In this document: positions 1 to 8,369 of the stretch, piece after piece | Layout: the number at the start of each line of letters is the position of its first letter | How positions within the stretch are numbered: position 1 is the stretch's first letter | NCBI GenBank assembly: GCA_002365735.1 | Contig: DEZY01000103.1 | Location: 1 to 9,818 of the forward strand | Length of the DNA stretch: 9,818 bases | Source: Actinobacteria bacterium UBA3120 | GTDB taxonomy: Bacteria; Actinomycetota; Actinomycetes; S36-B12 | Direction of reading: 5' to 3' | Made by a program: the position numbers and the translations under genes | Notes under the pieces: model-generated | Database searches by the model: none | The model's input: the letters and a program-made list of their open reading frames with translations, nothing else | What the model was told of the DNA's origin: nothing

Positions 1-417
1 TGGGATGCGCTCGCCGAAGTGATCGCAGCAACGCAAGCACGCACCTACGCGCCCACTGCCGACGTCACGGCGATTAATGTCCCCACCGATCAAGCGCTCG
101 AGCAAGGATCATCTGTGACTTTCGGCGATGTCACTGTGAAGGTACTCACCACTGGTGGACATACTCCCGGCGCCAGCATGTTCTTTTATGACGACCCGCT
201 CGGGTACGGCCATCTTTTCTCAGGGGACTGTCTCTTTCCGGGTGGGATTGGTAAAACGGCCAACCCCCAGGATTTCGCCACGCTTTTCAATGCCGTGAAG
301 TCGCAGGTCTTTGACGTGCTGCCGGACACAACCTGGGTGTATCCGGGGCACGGCGCAGATACACATGTGGGAATGGAGCGAGGCTCCCTGGGTGAATGGG
401 AAACCAGAGGTTGGTGA
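1..417 (+). CDS. MBL-fold metallo-hydrolase (glyoxalase II-like), 3' part
   Basis: The frame is open from base 1 to the TGA at 415-417 and gives 138 residues, so the start lies outside the window; the internal GTG at 19 is not a credible start because the frame continues upstream. Counting from base 1, the visible metal-binding motifs are HTPG (54-57), SGDCLF (74-79, Asp76 bridging the metals) and PGHG (115-118, His117). These are the later motifs of the metallo-beta-lactamase fold in the hydroxyacylglutathione hydrolase-like branch. The HxHxDH motif would lie upstream, beyond the edge. Proteins of this branch are usually a little over 200 residues and are soluble, zinc- or iron-dependent hydrolases, often of thioesters. 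The true substrate cannot be read from the sequence. The gene converges on terC with only 9 bp between the stops and no obvious terminator there. In mycobacteria a similar MBL gene sits near uvrA, so uvrA may lie just outside; that is inference. Confidence 0.9.
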   Translation, partial: WDALAEVIAATQARTYAPTADVTAINVPTDQALEQGSSVTFGDVTVKVLTTGGHTPGASMFFYDDPLGYGHLFSGDCLFPGGIGKTANPQDFATLFNAVKSQVFDVLPDTTWVYPGHGADTHVGMERGSLGEWETRGW

Positions 418-426
418 ATGCACGCC

Positions 427-1419
427 TTAGCTTTCTTCGTCCACCTCGCCTTCGGTGACTCGGCCCACATGACCTCGAGCGGTCGGGTCGGACCTAATTT
501 TGGCCGCCGAGGCGATAAACACGGCAACCAGTACGAGGGCGATAACACCCAGACTGGCATTGGTGGAAATTTTCGGAACTGAACTATTCAGCTCGTGAAA
601 GTAGGTCAAGAAGAGCTTGATCCCAATGAAGATCAAGATGATTGACAGACCTAACGACAAGTAGATCAGCTTGTCCAACAGCCCTCGCAACAGGAAGTAC
701 AACGCTCGTAACCCCAACAATGCAAATGCGTTTACCGTGAAGACCAGATAGGGCTCCTGCGTAACGCCAAACGTCGCCGGAATGGAATCAAGTGCGAACA
801 GCAGATCTGTGGTTCCTATTGCGAACATTACGAGCAATAATGGTGTCGCGTACCTCAGCCCGTTGTCTGTGATGAACAGCGAGGAGCCGTGGTAGGCCTC
901 CGAGAATCGGTATCGCTTTCGGGCAATCCGCACTAAAAGATTGTCGTGGGGGTCAGGGTCCTCGTTGCGATGTCGCATGAGCTGAACACCTGTCCACACC
1001 AGTATCGCGCCGAAGATTGCGAAGGTGAACGAGAAATACGCAAGGGCACTAGCACCAATGGCAATGAAAATTCCGCGCAGAACAATCGCGAGGGCGACAC
1101 CAACCAAGAGGACCCGTTGGTGCAGATTAAACGGAACCGAGAACTGGGTCAGAATTATGATGAACACAAACAGATTATCGATACTGAGTGACTTCTCGAC
1201 TAGGTAGGCGGCAAAATATTCCGTTCCGAATTGAGAGCCCTGCCACAGATAAATGAACACCCCGAACGCAATTGCGATACCAATGTAAAATATTGAGGCC
1301 CAAACCGCCTCTTTGAACTTGACTTCATGCGGTTTACGAGTGATTGCAAAAAAATCTAAAGCCATGAGCGCCGCTATGCCGGCAATCGTGACTAGCCAGA
1401 GGGCAATGGAAGTTTCCAT
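427..1419 (-). CDS. TerC/Alx-family integral membrane protein
   Basis: A 330-residue polytopic membrane protein. Hydrophobic segments are visible at about 5-24, 40-58, 82-95, 101-121, 128-147, 190-210, 226-245, 250-272 and 289-308. The two TerC-family signatures are present: EKSLSIDNLFVF (75-86) and DLLFALDSIPA (205-215). Their acidic residues (E75, D81, D205, D211) lie in or near membrane segments and are the likely metal-coordinating positions. Characterised relatives (Alx of E. coli, the Bacillus TerC proteins) are linked to manganese export or to metal loading of secreted enzymes; older annotations cite tellurite resistance, which is not a safe function call. The loop at about 150-180 is rich in charged residues, and the C-terminus is acidic. 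The ATG lies 3 bp after the uvrB stop, so the gene is the last member of the operon. There is no room for its own promoter or for a yybP-ykoY manganese riboswitch directly upstream. The family call is firm; the ion is inferred. Confidence 0.93.
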   Translation of the reverse strand: METSIALWLVTIAGIAALMALDFFAITRKPHEVKFKEAVWASIFYIGIAIAFGVFIYLWQGSQFGTEYFAAYLVEKSLSIDNLFVFIIILTQFSVPFNLHQRVLLVGVALAIVLRGIFIAIGASALAYFSFTFAIFGAILVWTGVQLMRHRNEDPDPHDNLLVRIARKRYRFSEAYHGSSLFITDNGLRYATPLLLVMFAIGTTDLLFALDSIPATFGVTQEPYLVFTVNAFALLGLRALYFLLRGLLDKLIYLSLGLSIILIFIGIKLFLTYFHELNSSVPKISTNASLGVIALVLVAVFIASAAKIRSDPTARGHVGRVTEGEVDEES

Positions 1420-1422
1420 GTC

Positions 1423-3471
1423 CTAGTTGGCCTCGGCGGACTGCATTCCCCGCAATTCCTTTTTAAGGTCGGAAATTTCGTCACGTAAACGGGCAGCAAG
1501 TTCAAATTGCAATTCACCTGCAGCGGCACGCATCTGATCGGTCAGCTCTTGAATCAGCACCACGAGGTCACCACTGGGAGTGTGTCTCTTGGTCTGTGGC
1601 TTCTCGCGGCTGATCAGTATCGCTGTGTCTTCCTCTTCACGAGCCAGCATGTCAGTGATGTCGGCGATCTTCTTGCGAAGCGGTTGCGGATCTACACCCA
1701 TCTTTTTGTTGTAGGCGACCTGTTTTGCCCGACGACGATTCGTCTCGTCAATCGCCTTGGCCATTGAAGCGGTGATCTTGTCGGCATACATGTGAACTTC
1801 GCCATTCACGTTTCGTGCGGCGCGCCCAATGGTTTGGATTAGGGAGGTACCCGAGCGCAGGAAACCCTCTTTGTCAGCGTCAAGAATCGCGACCAGAGAT
1901 ACTTCCGGTAAATCCAGTCCTTCGCGTAAGAGGTTAATGCCCACGAGAACGTCAAAGACTCCTAAACGCAATTCCCTGAGCAGTTCTACCCGGCGAAGCG
2001 TGTCAACTTCAGAATGCAGATATTCCACCCTGATTCCGTGCTCGGACAAGTAATTGGTCAGATCCTCCGACATGCGCTTGGTCAATGTTGTGACCAAAAC
2101 TCGCTCATTCTTGTCCACGCGAATGCGAATCTCGTGCATTAGGTCGTCGACTTGACCTTTGGTCGCCTTAATCACAACCTCTGGGTCTACCAGGCCTGTT
2201 GGCCTGATCACTTGCTCGATCACCTCGCCCTCAACCGCCGTGAGTTCGTAAGGCCCGGGGGTGGCCGATAAATAGACGGCTTGGCCAATTCGGTCCTCGA
2301 ACTCCTGCCACTTTAGGGGGCGATTGTCCATTGCGCTGGGCAATCGAAACCCGTGCTCCACCAGTGTGCGCTTACGGCTGGCATCACCTTGAAACATGGC
2401 TCCAATTTGCGGAACACTCACATGGGATTCATCGATGACGAGTAAGTAGTCTTCGGGGAAATAGTCGATCAGGCAGTGTGGCGCACTCCCCGAATCGCGA
2501 CCATCAATGAATCGGCTGTAATTCTCGATTCCCGAACAAAAACCGACCTGTTGCATCATTTCGATGTCGAATGTTGTGCGCATTTTGATGCGCTGAGCTT
2601 CAAGAAGCTTTCCTTGTTTTTCAAATTCAGCAACCCGCTCCTCCAACTCCACTTGGATTTCACCAATTGCCCGCGACATGCGCTCAGGTCCCGCGACGTA
2701 ATGCGTTGCCGGGAACACATACATCTCTTGGTCCTCGGTGAGGATTTCACCGGTGAGCGGATGCAGGGTCATGATGCGTTCGATTTCATCACCGAACATT
2801 TCAATCCGAACTGGATTCTCTTCGTACACGGGGAAAACCTCCACGGTGTCGCCCCGAACCCGAAAAGTTCCACGCGTGAATGCGATGTCATTTCGGGTGT
2901 ATTGAATCCCTACCAGGCTTCTCAACAACGCATCGCGGGAAAATTCTTCACCGACCCTGAGTCGAATCATCCGGTCTACGTACTCCTGAGGTGTCCCAAG
3001 GCCATAAATTGCCGAAACCGTGGCTACTACGATCACATCACGTCTGGTGAGCAAACTGTTCGTCGCTGAGTGTCGTAACCGCTCGACTTCCGCATTGACC
3101 GTGGAGTCTTTTTCGATAAACGTGTCAGATTGTGGAACATATGCCTCTGGCTGGTAGTAGTCGTAGTAAGACACGAAGTACTCGACCGCGTTATTCGGTA
3201 ACAGCTCTCGGAATTCGGTGGCAAGTTGCGCCGCAAGTGTCTTATTGGGAGCCATAACCAATGTTGGCCTTTGCAACTTCTCCACCAGCCACGCAGTCGT
3301 TGCGCTTTTACCGGTACCAGTTGCCCCCAGAAGAACGGAATTCTTCTCACCGGATTGGATCCGCTTAACCAGTGCTTCGATCGCCGCTGGCTGATCCCCC
3401 GCGGGTCGAAACGGGGAAATCACCTCAAACGGTGCAACGGTTCGATTGAGATCTGTTACCGGCCGGGTCAC
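1423..3471 (-). CDS. uvrB: Excinuclease ABC subunit UvrB
   Basis: UvrB is the damage-verifying helicase-like subunit of nucleotide excision repair. It receives damaged DNA from UvrA, opens the duplex with its beta-hairpin and recruits UvrC for incision. The 682-residue product has the normal length and all landmarks: Walker A GATGTGKS (49-56), the beta-hairpin region [13 protein letters not shown] (101-113) running on to about 126, the DESH Walker B box (347-350), the YLSATP helicase motif (400-405), motif [11 protein letters not shown] (546-554) and a C-terminal UVR domain (about 636-672) that contacts UvrC. The start is a GTG (3469-3471) inside the overlap GTGA with the coaE stop, which suggests translational coupling. 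An AAGG sequence lies about 8 nt upstream within coaE. The stop TAG is 3 bp before terC. No LexA-type operator is apparent directly upstream because coaE abuts. The gene looks intact. Confidence 0.98.
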   Translation of the reverse strand: MTRPVTDLNRTVAPFEVISPFRPAGDQPAAIEALVKRIQSGEKNSVLLGATGTGKSATTAWLVEKLQRPTLVMAPNKTLAAQLATEFRELLPNNAVEYFVSYYDYYQPEAYVPQSDTFIEKDSTVNAEVERLRHSATNSLLTRRDVIVVATVSAIYGLGTPQEYVDRMIRLRVGEEFSRDALLRSLVGIQYTRNDIAFTRGTFRVRGDTVEVFPVYEENPVRIEMFGDEIERIMTLHPLTGEILTEDQEMYVFPATHYVAGPERMSRAIGEIQVELEERVAEFEKQGKLLEAQRIKMRTTFDIEMMQQVGFCSGIENYSRFIDGRDSGSAPHCLIDYFPEDYLLVIDESHVSVPQIGAMFQGDASRKRTLVEHGFRLPSAMDNRPLKWQEFEDRIGQAVYLSATPGPYELTAVEGEVIEQVIRPTGLVDPEVVIKATKGQVDDLMHEIRIRVDKNERVLVTTLTKRMSEDLTNYLSEHGIRVEYLHSEVDTLRRVELLRELRLGVFDVLVGINLLREGLDLPEVSLVAILDADKEGFLRSGTSLIQTIGRAARNVNGEVHMYADKITASMAKAIDETNRRRAKQVAYNKKMGVDPQPLRKKIADITDMLAREEEDTAILISREKPQTKRHTPSGDLVVLIQELTDQMRAAAGELQFELAARLRDEISDLKKELRGMQSAEAN

Positions 3472-4091
3472 GACCTAACCTTAAGCGCCCGCTCCTCGAT
3501 TTCCCGCCACGCGGAAGCACATTCTTGCTCAAGTTCCTTGGTGCTCTTGCTGTTATCAATCACCCAAGTAGCTGCCAGTTTCCGCTTCTCGCGGGTAGTC
3601 TGACTTCGAATCCTTGCTTCGGCTTCTTCCGTGCTCATTCCGCGATCTTTAACGAGCCGTTCGATTTGTTCCTCGGGATCAAGATCGACCACCACCACGA
3701 CATCACAGAGTTCAACTGAATCTGTCTCAATCAGTAACGGCATGTCGTAGACCACTATTTGATCTGCCGCACACGCTGCAATCTGTCTCATGGCCTCTTG
3801 TCGAATTCGTGGATGCATAATGGCGTTGAGACCTTTGAGAGCTTCTGGATTGCCAAAAACAAGGGCCGCGAGTACCGGGCGATTAAGTGAACCATCTGCA
3901 TGAAGAATTTGCGATCCAAAGGCCTCGGACAATTCCGCGATAACTGGCGAGCCGTTTGTGGTGAGAGTGCGTGAAATTTCGTCGGCGTCAACTACAACAG
4001 CGCCGTGCTTTTTCAAGCACGACGCTGCCGTTGATTTACCCGACCCAACGCCACCGGTGACTCCGACGACAAAAGGCATGGGGTGAGCCAT
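3468..4091 (-). CDS. coaE: Dephospho-CoA kinase
   Basis: CoaE phosphorylates the 3'-hydroxyl of the ribose of dephospho-CoA with ATP, the last step of coenzyme A synthesis in the cytosol. From the chosen ATG (4089-4091) the product is 207 residues. It shows the P-loop GGVGSGKST (13-21), the DADEI motif (35-39) typical of the CoA-binding side, an MPLLIE segment in the middle, and a lid-like region with RIRSQ and an Arg/Lys-rich stretch. A second ATG at 4077-4079 gives [10 protein letters not shown] and fits the family start about as well. The frame stays open to an ATG at 4187, but that start would sit about 90 bp inside rpsA and is unlikely. No clear ribosome binding site precedes either ATG; the rpsA stop is only 4 bp upstream of 4091, so coupling is likely. 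Unlike the mycobacterial protein, there is no C-terminal GrpB/UPF0157 fusion. Confidence 0.95.
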   Translation of the reverse strand: MAHPMPFVVGVTGGVGSGKSTAASCLKKHGAVVVDADEISRTLTTNGSPVIAELSEAFGSQILHADGSLNRPVLAALVFGNPEALKGLNAIMHPRIRQEAMRQIAACAADQIVVYDMPLLIETDSVELCDVVVVVDLDPEEQIERLVKDRGMSTEEAEARIRSQTTREKRKLAATWVIDNSKSTKELEQECASAWREIEERALKVRS

Positions 4092-4095
4092 AAAA

Positions 4096-5553
4096 TTAAT
4101 CGGTAGTGAGCTTGTCCCGAAGGGCTTGGAGAGATGAATCGTCAGCCAAGGTTCCTTCACTAGACGCTGCATCCGAAGAGTAGGCACTGGCCTCGCCGGA
4201 GTCGACCGCGGCGGCCTGGTCAGCCTCCTTCGCTTGGGTCATCTGCTTGCGGTGAGCTTCCCAACGCGCATGAGCCTCGGCGTATTCGCGCTCCCACTCG
4301 GTACGTTGTTCTTCAAAGCCGGTTTTCCACTCGCCCGTCTCAGGATCGAACCCGGCAGGCCCTGTGTAGTTGCCGGCCTCGTCGAACGCTGGTGCCATGC
4401 CGTACAGATAAGGATCAAACTCTTCAACAGCCTGTGCGTCGGAGGAATCATTTGCCTGCTTGAGCGACAACGAAATGCGGCGACGCTCAAGATCGATGTC
4501 GATTACCTTGACAAAGATGTCATCATTTACTTGAACAATTTGCTCGGGCATTTCAATGTGACGTTCGGCAAGCTCGGAAATGTGAACCAAACCCTCGATA
4601 CCTTCGTCAACGCGGACAAATGCGCCGAATGGAACCAACTTGGTCACCTTGCCAGGCACAACTTGGTTGATCCCGTGGGTGCGGGCGAAGTGTTGCCAAG
4701 GGTCTTCTTGGGTTGACTTGAGGGAAAGCGACACGCGCTCGCGGTCCATATCGACCTCGAGAACCTCGACCGTGACTTCGTCGCCCACTTGGACAACCTC
4801 TGAAGGGTGGTCAATGTGCTTCCATGACAACTCGGACACGTGGACGAGGCCGTCAACGCCGCCCAAATCAACGAATGCACCGAAATTGACGATGCTGGAT
4901 ACAACGCCATTACGAATCTGACCTCGCTGAAGTTGGTTCAAGAAGGTTTGGCGGACCAGGCTCTGGGTCTTTTCCAGGTACGAGCGGCGGGAAAGAACGA
5001 CGTTATTGCGATTTTTGTCGAGTTCGATGATTTTTGCCTCGAGTGTCTTGCCAATGTATGGCTGTAGATCGCGCACGCGACGCATTTCAACCAGTGATGC
5101 GGGCAGGAAACCACGCAGACCAATGTCAACGATCAGGCCGCCCTTGACAACCTCGATCACGAGCCCTTCAACAACACCATCTTCTTCCTTGATCTTCTCG
5201 ATCGTGCCCCATGCGCGTTCGTACTGTGCGCGCTTCTTGGACAGAATCAAGCGGCCCTCTTTGTCCTCTTTCGTGAGAACGAGTGCCTCCACGCTGTCAC
5301 CGACGGACACCACTTCACTGGGGTCAACGTCGTGCTTGATGGAAAGTTCACGCGAAGGTATTACACCCTCTGTTTTGTATCCGATATCAAGAAGAACTTC
5401 GTCTCGATCGACTTTAACCACGGTTCCTTCGACGAGATCTCCATCGTTGAAGTACTTGATTGTGGCGTCGATTGCCGCGAGGAAATCCTCGGCGGTGCCA
5501 ATGTCGTTAATGGCAATTTGGGGTGCTGTTGAGGTTTCGATTGGTATAGTCAT
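4096..5553 (-). CDS. rpsA: 30S ribosomal protein S1
   Basis: S1 binds mRNA on the small ribosomal subunit and helps initiation on structured or weakly Shine-Dalgarno-containing messages. The 485-residue product has four S1 (OB-fold) RNA-binding domains, at about 38-107, 124-192, 210-279 and 296-365. The third and fourth share the classical pattern NFGAFVDL/PFGAFVRV, then GLVHxSEL, then RxSLSLK. The E. coli protein has six domains; four plus a tail is the actinobacterial form. The tail (about 370-485) starts with a conserved-looking DPYLYGMAPAFDEAG segment, continues with a charged, helix-prone WEREYAEAHARWEAHRKQ stretch and ends in an acidic, low-complexity Ser/Ala/Asp region. The ATG is preceded by GGAG with a long, 11-nt spacing. 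The gene leads the rpsA-coaE-uvrB-terC run and has its own probable -10 box upstream. Confidence 0.98.
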   Translation of the reverse strand: MTIPIETSTAPQIAINDIGTAEDFLAAIDATIKYFNDGDLVEGTVVKVDRDEVLLDIGYKTEGVIPSRELSIKHDVDPSEVVSVGDSVEALVLTKEDKEGRLILSKKRAQYERAWGTIEKIKEEDGVVEGLVIEVVKGGLIVDIGLRGFLPASLVEMRRVRDLQPYIGKTLEAKIIELDKNRNNVVLSRRSYLEKTQSLVRQTFLNQLQRGQIRNGVVSSIVNFGAFVDLGGVDGLVHVSELSWKHIDHPSEVVQVGDEVTVEVLEVDMDRERVSLSLKSTQEDPWQHFARTHGINQVVPGKVTKLVPFGAFVRVDEGIEGLVHISELAERHIEMPEQIVQVNDDIFVKVIDIDLERRRISLSLKQANDSSDAQAVEEFDPYLYGMAPAFDEAGNYTGPAGFDPETGEWKTGFEEQRTEWEREYAEAHARWEAHRKQMTQAKEADQAAAVDSGEASAYSSDAASSEGTLADDSSLQALRDKLTTD

Positions 5554-5581
5554 GGAGAAAGTAGCTCCGGTGGATAGGTGT

Positions 5582-5595
5582 TGTGGATGTCCACA
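5582..5595 (-). promoter_or_regulatory. Small stem-loop in the rpsA 5' leader
   Basis: The bases form a perfect 5-bp inverted repeat (TGTGG / CCACA) around a 4-base loop, about 30 nt upstream of the rpsA ATG and inside the leader predicted from the -10 box at 5613-5618. S1 represses its own translation through leader structure in E. coli, so a regulatory role is conceivable. A stem this short may also be chance. Confidence 0.25.
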
Positions 5596-5612
5596 CGCCC
5601 TTATTTATGAGG

Positions 5613-5618
5613 ATTCTA
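5613..5618 (-). promoter_or_regulatory. rpsA: Probable -10 box of an rpsA promoter
   Basis: On the minus strand the hexamer is TAGAAT, five of six matches to TATAAT and a good fit to the actinobacterial TANNNT pattern. It would place the transcription start near 5606 and give rpsA a leader of about 50 nt. No recognisable -35 box lies 16-18 bp upstream. The position, between the stem-loop after polA and the rpsA start, is where an internal promoter is expected, and a separate promoter fits the high expression that S1 needs. Confidence 0.45.
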
Positions 5619-5646
5619 GGTCTGATCCCCGAACGGATGGAGCCTT

Positions 5647-5664
5647 GTGAGCCTAATGGCTCAC
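5647..5664 (-). other. Stem-loop just downstream of the polA stop
   Basis: A perfect 7-bp inverted repeat, GTGAGCC and GGCTCAC around a 4-base loop, begins 6 bp after the polA TAA. No run of U follows it in the minus-strand transcript, so it is not a canonical intrinsic terminator. It could attenuate readthrough into rpsA or protect the polA mRNA 3' end. As the stem is symmetric it would form on either strand. Confidence 0.5.
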
Positions 5665-5670
5665 CAATTC

Positions 5671-8334
5671 TTAATGGGCGGCGGCATCCCAGTTGGGTCC
5701 GGTTCCCACATTGACATCCAGGGGTACCAGCAGTTGAGCAGCAGATCTCATTTGCTCACTCACCAGTTGCGTCACCGCTTCACGCTCCCCTTCAGCCACT
5801 TCAAGCACAAGTTCATCATGTACCTGCAAGAGCAAGCGGGATTGGAATCGAGCCCCCCGCAGGGCTTGGTCGACCTTAAGCATCGCAATTTTGACGATGT
5901 CGGCGGCACTGCCCTGAATTGGTGCGTTCAAAGCCATCCGTTCAGCGATCTCACGACGTTGCCGGTTTTCACTCGCCAAATCTGGGAGCATCCGCCGCCG
6001 CCCGTACATGGTCTCGGTATAAAGCTTGCCTCGGGCCACTTCCACAACTTCGGCAAGATAGGCGCGAATTCCGCCAAATCTACGGAAATAGTCCTCCATC
6101 ATAATTTTGGCGTCTTCCGTTGAAATATCGAGCTGGGCGGCCAGACCATAAGGTGAAAGTCCATACGCCAACCCGTAGGACATGGCCTTGATTTGCCGTC
6201 GCATATCCGGTGTCACATCCGTCACATCAAACACTTTCCGAGCCACACTTTCATGTAGATCCTCACCGGACCTGAATGCCTCGACCAGGGCTTCATCTTT
6301 GGACAGGTGGGCCATAATTCGCAGCTCAATCTGGCTGTAGTCAGCAGTGAGTAGGCACTCAAAACCTTTACCGACCACAAAAGCGGCGCGGATGCGTCTC
6401 CCTGCTTCTGTTCGGACCGGAATATTTTGCAAATTGGGATCCATCGAAGAGAGCCGACCTGTGGCAGCCACCGTCTGTCGAAAGGTGGTGTGAATCCTCC
6501 CCTGATCGTCAACGAGTGGGATGAGCCCTTCGACGGTTTGACGTAGTTTGGAGTCTTCACGCCAACCCAACAAGTGTTGGAGTAGCGGGTCATGTGTCCG
6601 GGCATAGAGGTTGCTTAATGCCTCCGCATCGGTAGTGAAACCGGTCTTAATTTTCTTAGTCTTCGGCAACCCTCGTTCGCTAAAAAGAACTTCTTGCAAC
6701 TGCTTAGGAGACGCCAGATTGAATTGATGGCCAACTAGCTCAAAACTTGCGGACTCAGCAAGGTGCATCTGCTCACCGAACTCAGTTGATAAAAGATTAA
6801 GCGAATCTGCGTCAACGGCGATACCAATATGCTCCATTTGGGCCAGTGCAACTTCTGTTGGAATTTCCATGTCAACCAGAAGTGATGCCAATTTCACATC
6901 CACGATTTTAAGGGAAAGAACCCTTCCCAATTCCCAAATCAACGTGGCTGACTGAACTAAGTTCGCCACGGAGTCATTCTCACCGAACATCGACAACTGG
7001 TCTTCTGGCTCGGCAAGGCTGCGACCGAGCTCACGCTGCACCAAGTCAGTCAATGCATAGGACCGTTGGCCCGGATCAATCAGATAGCCAGCCAACGCCG
7101 TGTCCATGTGAATCTTAAACGATGAAATGTCAATCCCTGCGGTGGCGAGTGCCCACAAAGCCATTTTTCCGTCATGGAAAGTTATCTGATTGGCACAGGT
7201 ACTTAACCATTTCAGCGCTTCGGTGCTTTGCTGGGCGGAAGCAGTGTGCACAACGTGTATCTGGTGGCTTGAACACACGGCGATGGCGCTCACTGAACCA
7301 GACCCGTACGCGAAATCTCCCTCTATCGCAACGGCAATGGGACCATCGAGGGCGTCTAGATCCAGCAGTGCTGCATCCGCGAACACTGTCCGTTCGATTT
7401 CTGGCAGGATCGCCACAGTTGGGTCCGATGCGCCTTCAGAAGGTCCGGGCTGGACCGCACCGGGCAGTTTGGCCACGCGCGTGCGCAATGCCGAGAACTG
7501 CAAGGTGTCAAACAATTGATCAATCTCAACGAGTGAAAATGTTCGGCGATCAAGTTCGTTGACACTGAGATCAAGTGGCACATCGCGCACCAACTCAGTG
7601 ATCCGACGATTGACCAGCACTTGAGCAAGATTTTCGCGTAATGACACACCGACTTTCCCGCTCACAGTGTCTGCCCTGTCAACTAATGCGCTCAAAGATC
7701 CATACTCACTGATCCACTTTTGGGCGGTTTTCTCGCCCACTCCGGGAATCCCCGGAAGATTGTCGCTCGGGTCCCCCCGCAGTGCGGCAAAATCTGGATA
7801 CTGGCTCGGGCTTAGCTTGTATTTGACCTCGATGGCATCTTCCGTCATCACGGCCAGATCCGAGACGCCCTTTTTGGGGTACAGCACCGTCACCTGCGGC
7901 GAAACTAATGCGAAGGAATCCCGATCCCCCGTAACAATTTCGGTGGCAAAACCAGCCGCAGTCGCTTCGGTAGCGAGAGTGGCAAGAAGATCGTCGGCTT
8001 CGTACCCGTCCTTTTCCACACGCGCGATTGCCATCGCATCCAACACCTGTTTAATAAGCTCAACCTGTCCTTTGAATTCATCCGGAGACTTAGAACGGTT
8101 CGCCTTATACTCTGGAAAAAGTTCAGTTCGAAAACTTCGACGAGACACATCAAAGGCCACTGCAATATGAGTTGGGTCATATTCTTTGAGCAAATTGATC
8201 AACATTGACGTGAACCCGTACACGGCATTTGTTGGCTGGCCGGACGTGGTGTTGAAATTTTCCGCGGGCAAAGCATAAAAGGCCCGGTACGCCATCGAGT
8301 GCCCATCGATAAGAAGTAATCGACTTTGCGCCAT
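5671..8334 (-). CDS. polA: DNA polymerase I (proofreading-deficient type)
   Basis: PolA fills gaps during Okazaki fragment processing and excision repair and removes RNA primers with its 5' nuclease. The 887-residue protein has three regions. The 5' nuclease domain (about 1-290) shows LLLIDGHSMAYRAFYA at the start, YEADDLLA (111-118), TGDRDS (135-140) and RGDPSDNLPGIPGVGEKTA (186-204). The middle exonuclease-like domain (about 310-490) is degenerate: the E. coli Exo I motif DTETD is AIEGD here (336-340) and no YxxxD Exo III motif is present, so 3'-5' proofreading is probably lost, as in other actinobacterial PolA proteins. The polymerase domain is intact: motif A ADYSQIE (Asp665, Glu670), O-helix RRQIKAMSYG (Arg712, Lys716, Tyr720) and motif C QVHDE (Asp840, Glu841). 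The ATG matches the conserved family N-terminus. No ribosome binding site stands at a normal distance, and a -10 box 6 nt upstream suggests a leaderless message. Confidence 0.98.
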   Translation of the reverse strand: MAQSRLLLIDGHSMAYRAFYALPAENFNTTSGQPTNAVYGFTSMLINLLKEYDPTHIAVAFDVSRRSFRTELFPEYKANRSKSPDEFKGQVELIKQVLDAMAIARVEKDGYEADDLLATLATEATAAGFATEIVTGDRDSFALVSPQVTVLYPKKGVSDLAVMTEDAIEVKYKLSPSQYPDFAALRGDPSDNLPGIPGVGEKTAQKWISEYGSLSALVDRADTVSGKVGVSLRENLAQVLVNRRITELVRDVPLDLSVNELDRRTFSLVEIDQLFDTLQFSALRTRVAKLPGAVQPGPSEGASDPTVAILPEIERTVFADAALLDLDALDGPIAVAIEGDFAYGSGSVSAIAVCSSHQIHVVHTASAQQSTEALKWLSTCANQITFHDGKMALWALATAGIDISSFKIHMDTALAGYLIDPGQRSYALTDLVQRELGRSLAEPEDQLSMFGENDSVANLVQSATLIWELGRVLSLKIVDVKLASLLVDMEIPTEVALAQMEHIGIAVDADSLNLLSTEFGEQMHLAESASFELVGHQFNLASPKQLQEVLFSERGLPKTKKIKTGFTTDAEALSNLYARTHDPLLQHLLGWREDSKLRQTVEGLIPLVDDQGRIHTTFRQTVAATGRLSSMDPNLQNIPVRTEAGRRIRAAFVVGKGFECLLTADYSQIELRIMAHLSKDEALVEAFRSGEDLHESVARKVFDVTDVTPDMRRQIKAMSYGLAYGLSPYGLAAQLDISTEDAKIMMEDYFRRFGGIRAYLAEVVEVARGKLYTETMYGRRRMLPDLASENRQRREIAERMALNAPIQGSAADIVKIAMLKVDQALRGARFQSRLLLQVHDELVLEVAEGEREAVTQLVSEQMRSAAQLLVPLDVNVGTGPNWDAAAH

Positions 8335-8340
8335 AGCGCG

Positions 8341-8346
8341 ATACTA
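8341..8346 (-). promoter_or_regulatory. polA: Probable -10 box for leaderless polA mRNA
   Basis: TAGTAT on the minus strand fits the actinobacterial TANNNT -10 pattern. It ends 6 nt before the polA ATG, which would put transcription start at or next to the A of the start codon. The absence of a Shine-Dalgarno sequence in the normal window agrees with this; the nearest purine run, AAGGG, is about 16 nt away. No good -35 box is seen. Confidence 0.5.
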
Positions 8347-8363
8347 GTTGCCCTTCTACGCCC

Positions 8364-8369
8364 TAAGAT
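8364..8369 (+). promoter_or_regulatory. Probable -10 box for the divergent thioesterase gene
   Basis: TAAGAT fits TANNNT and lies 8 nt before the ATG at 8378, again the geometry of a leaderless transcript. No Shine-Dalgarno sequence precedes that ATG. It faces away from the polA -10 box only 17 bp distant, so the two promoters occupy the same stretch of DNA. Confidence 0.45.

Noticed and set aside
418..426. Terminator between the convergent MBL and terC genes
   Set aside because: The 9-bp gap and flanking coding ends show no stem with a U-run that I can see.
2476..3069. A 197-codon plus-strand frame opposite uvrB
   Set aside because: It lies wholly antisense to a confidently identified, motif-complete uvrB and resembles no family; it is a by-product of codon bias on the other strand.
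4092..4187. Extended coaE start at ATG 4187
   Set aside because: It would overlap the rpsA coding end by about 90 bp and add residues not seen before the P-loop in the CoaE family.
5006..5650. A 214-codon plus-strand frame opposite rpsA
   Set aside because: Its product is a Ser/Arg/Thr-rich low-complexity string, as expected when a coding strand is read backwards; rpsA is certain here.
5647..6123. A plus-strand frame running from the polA-rpsA spacer into polA
   Set aside because: It overlaps the catalytic end of polA in antisense and shows no recognisable domain or ribosome binding site.
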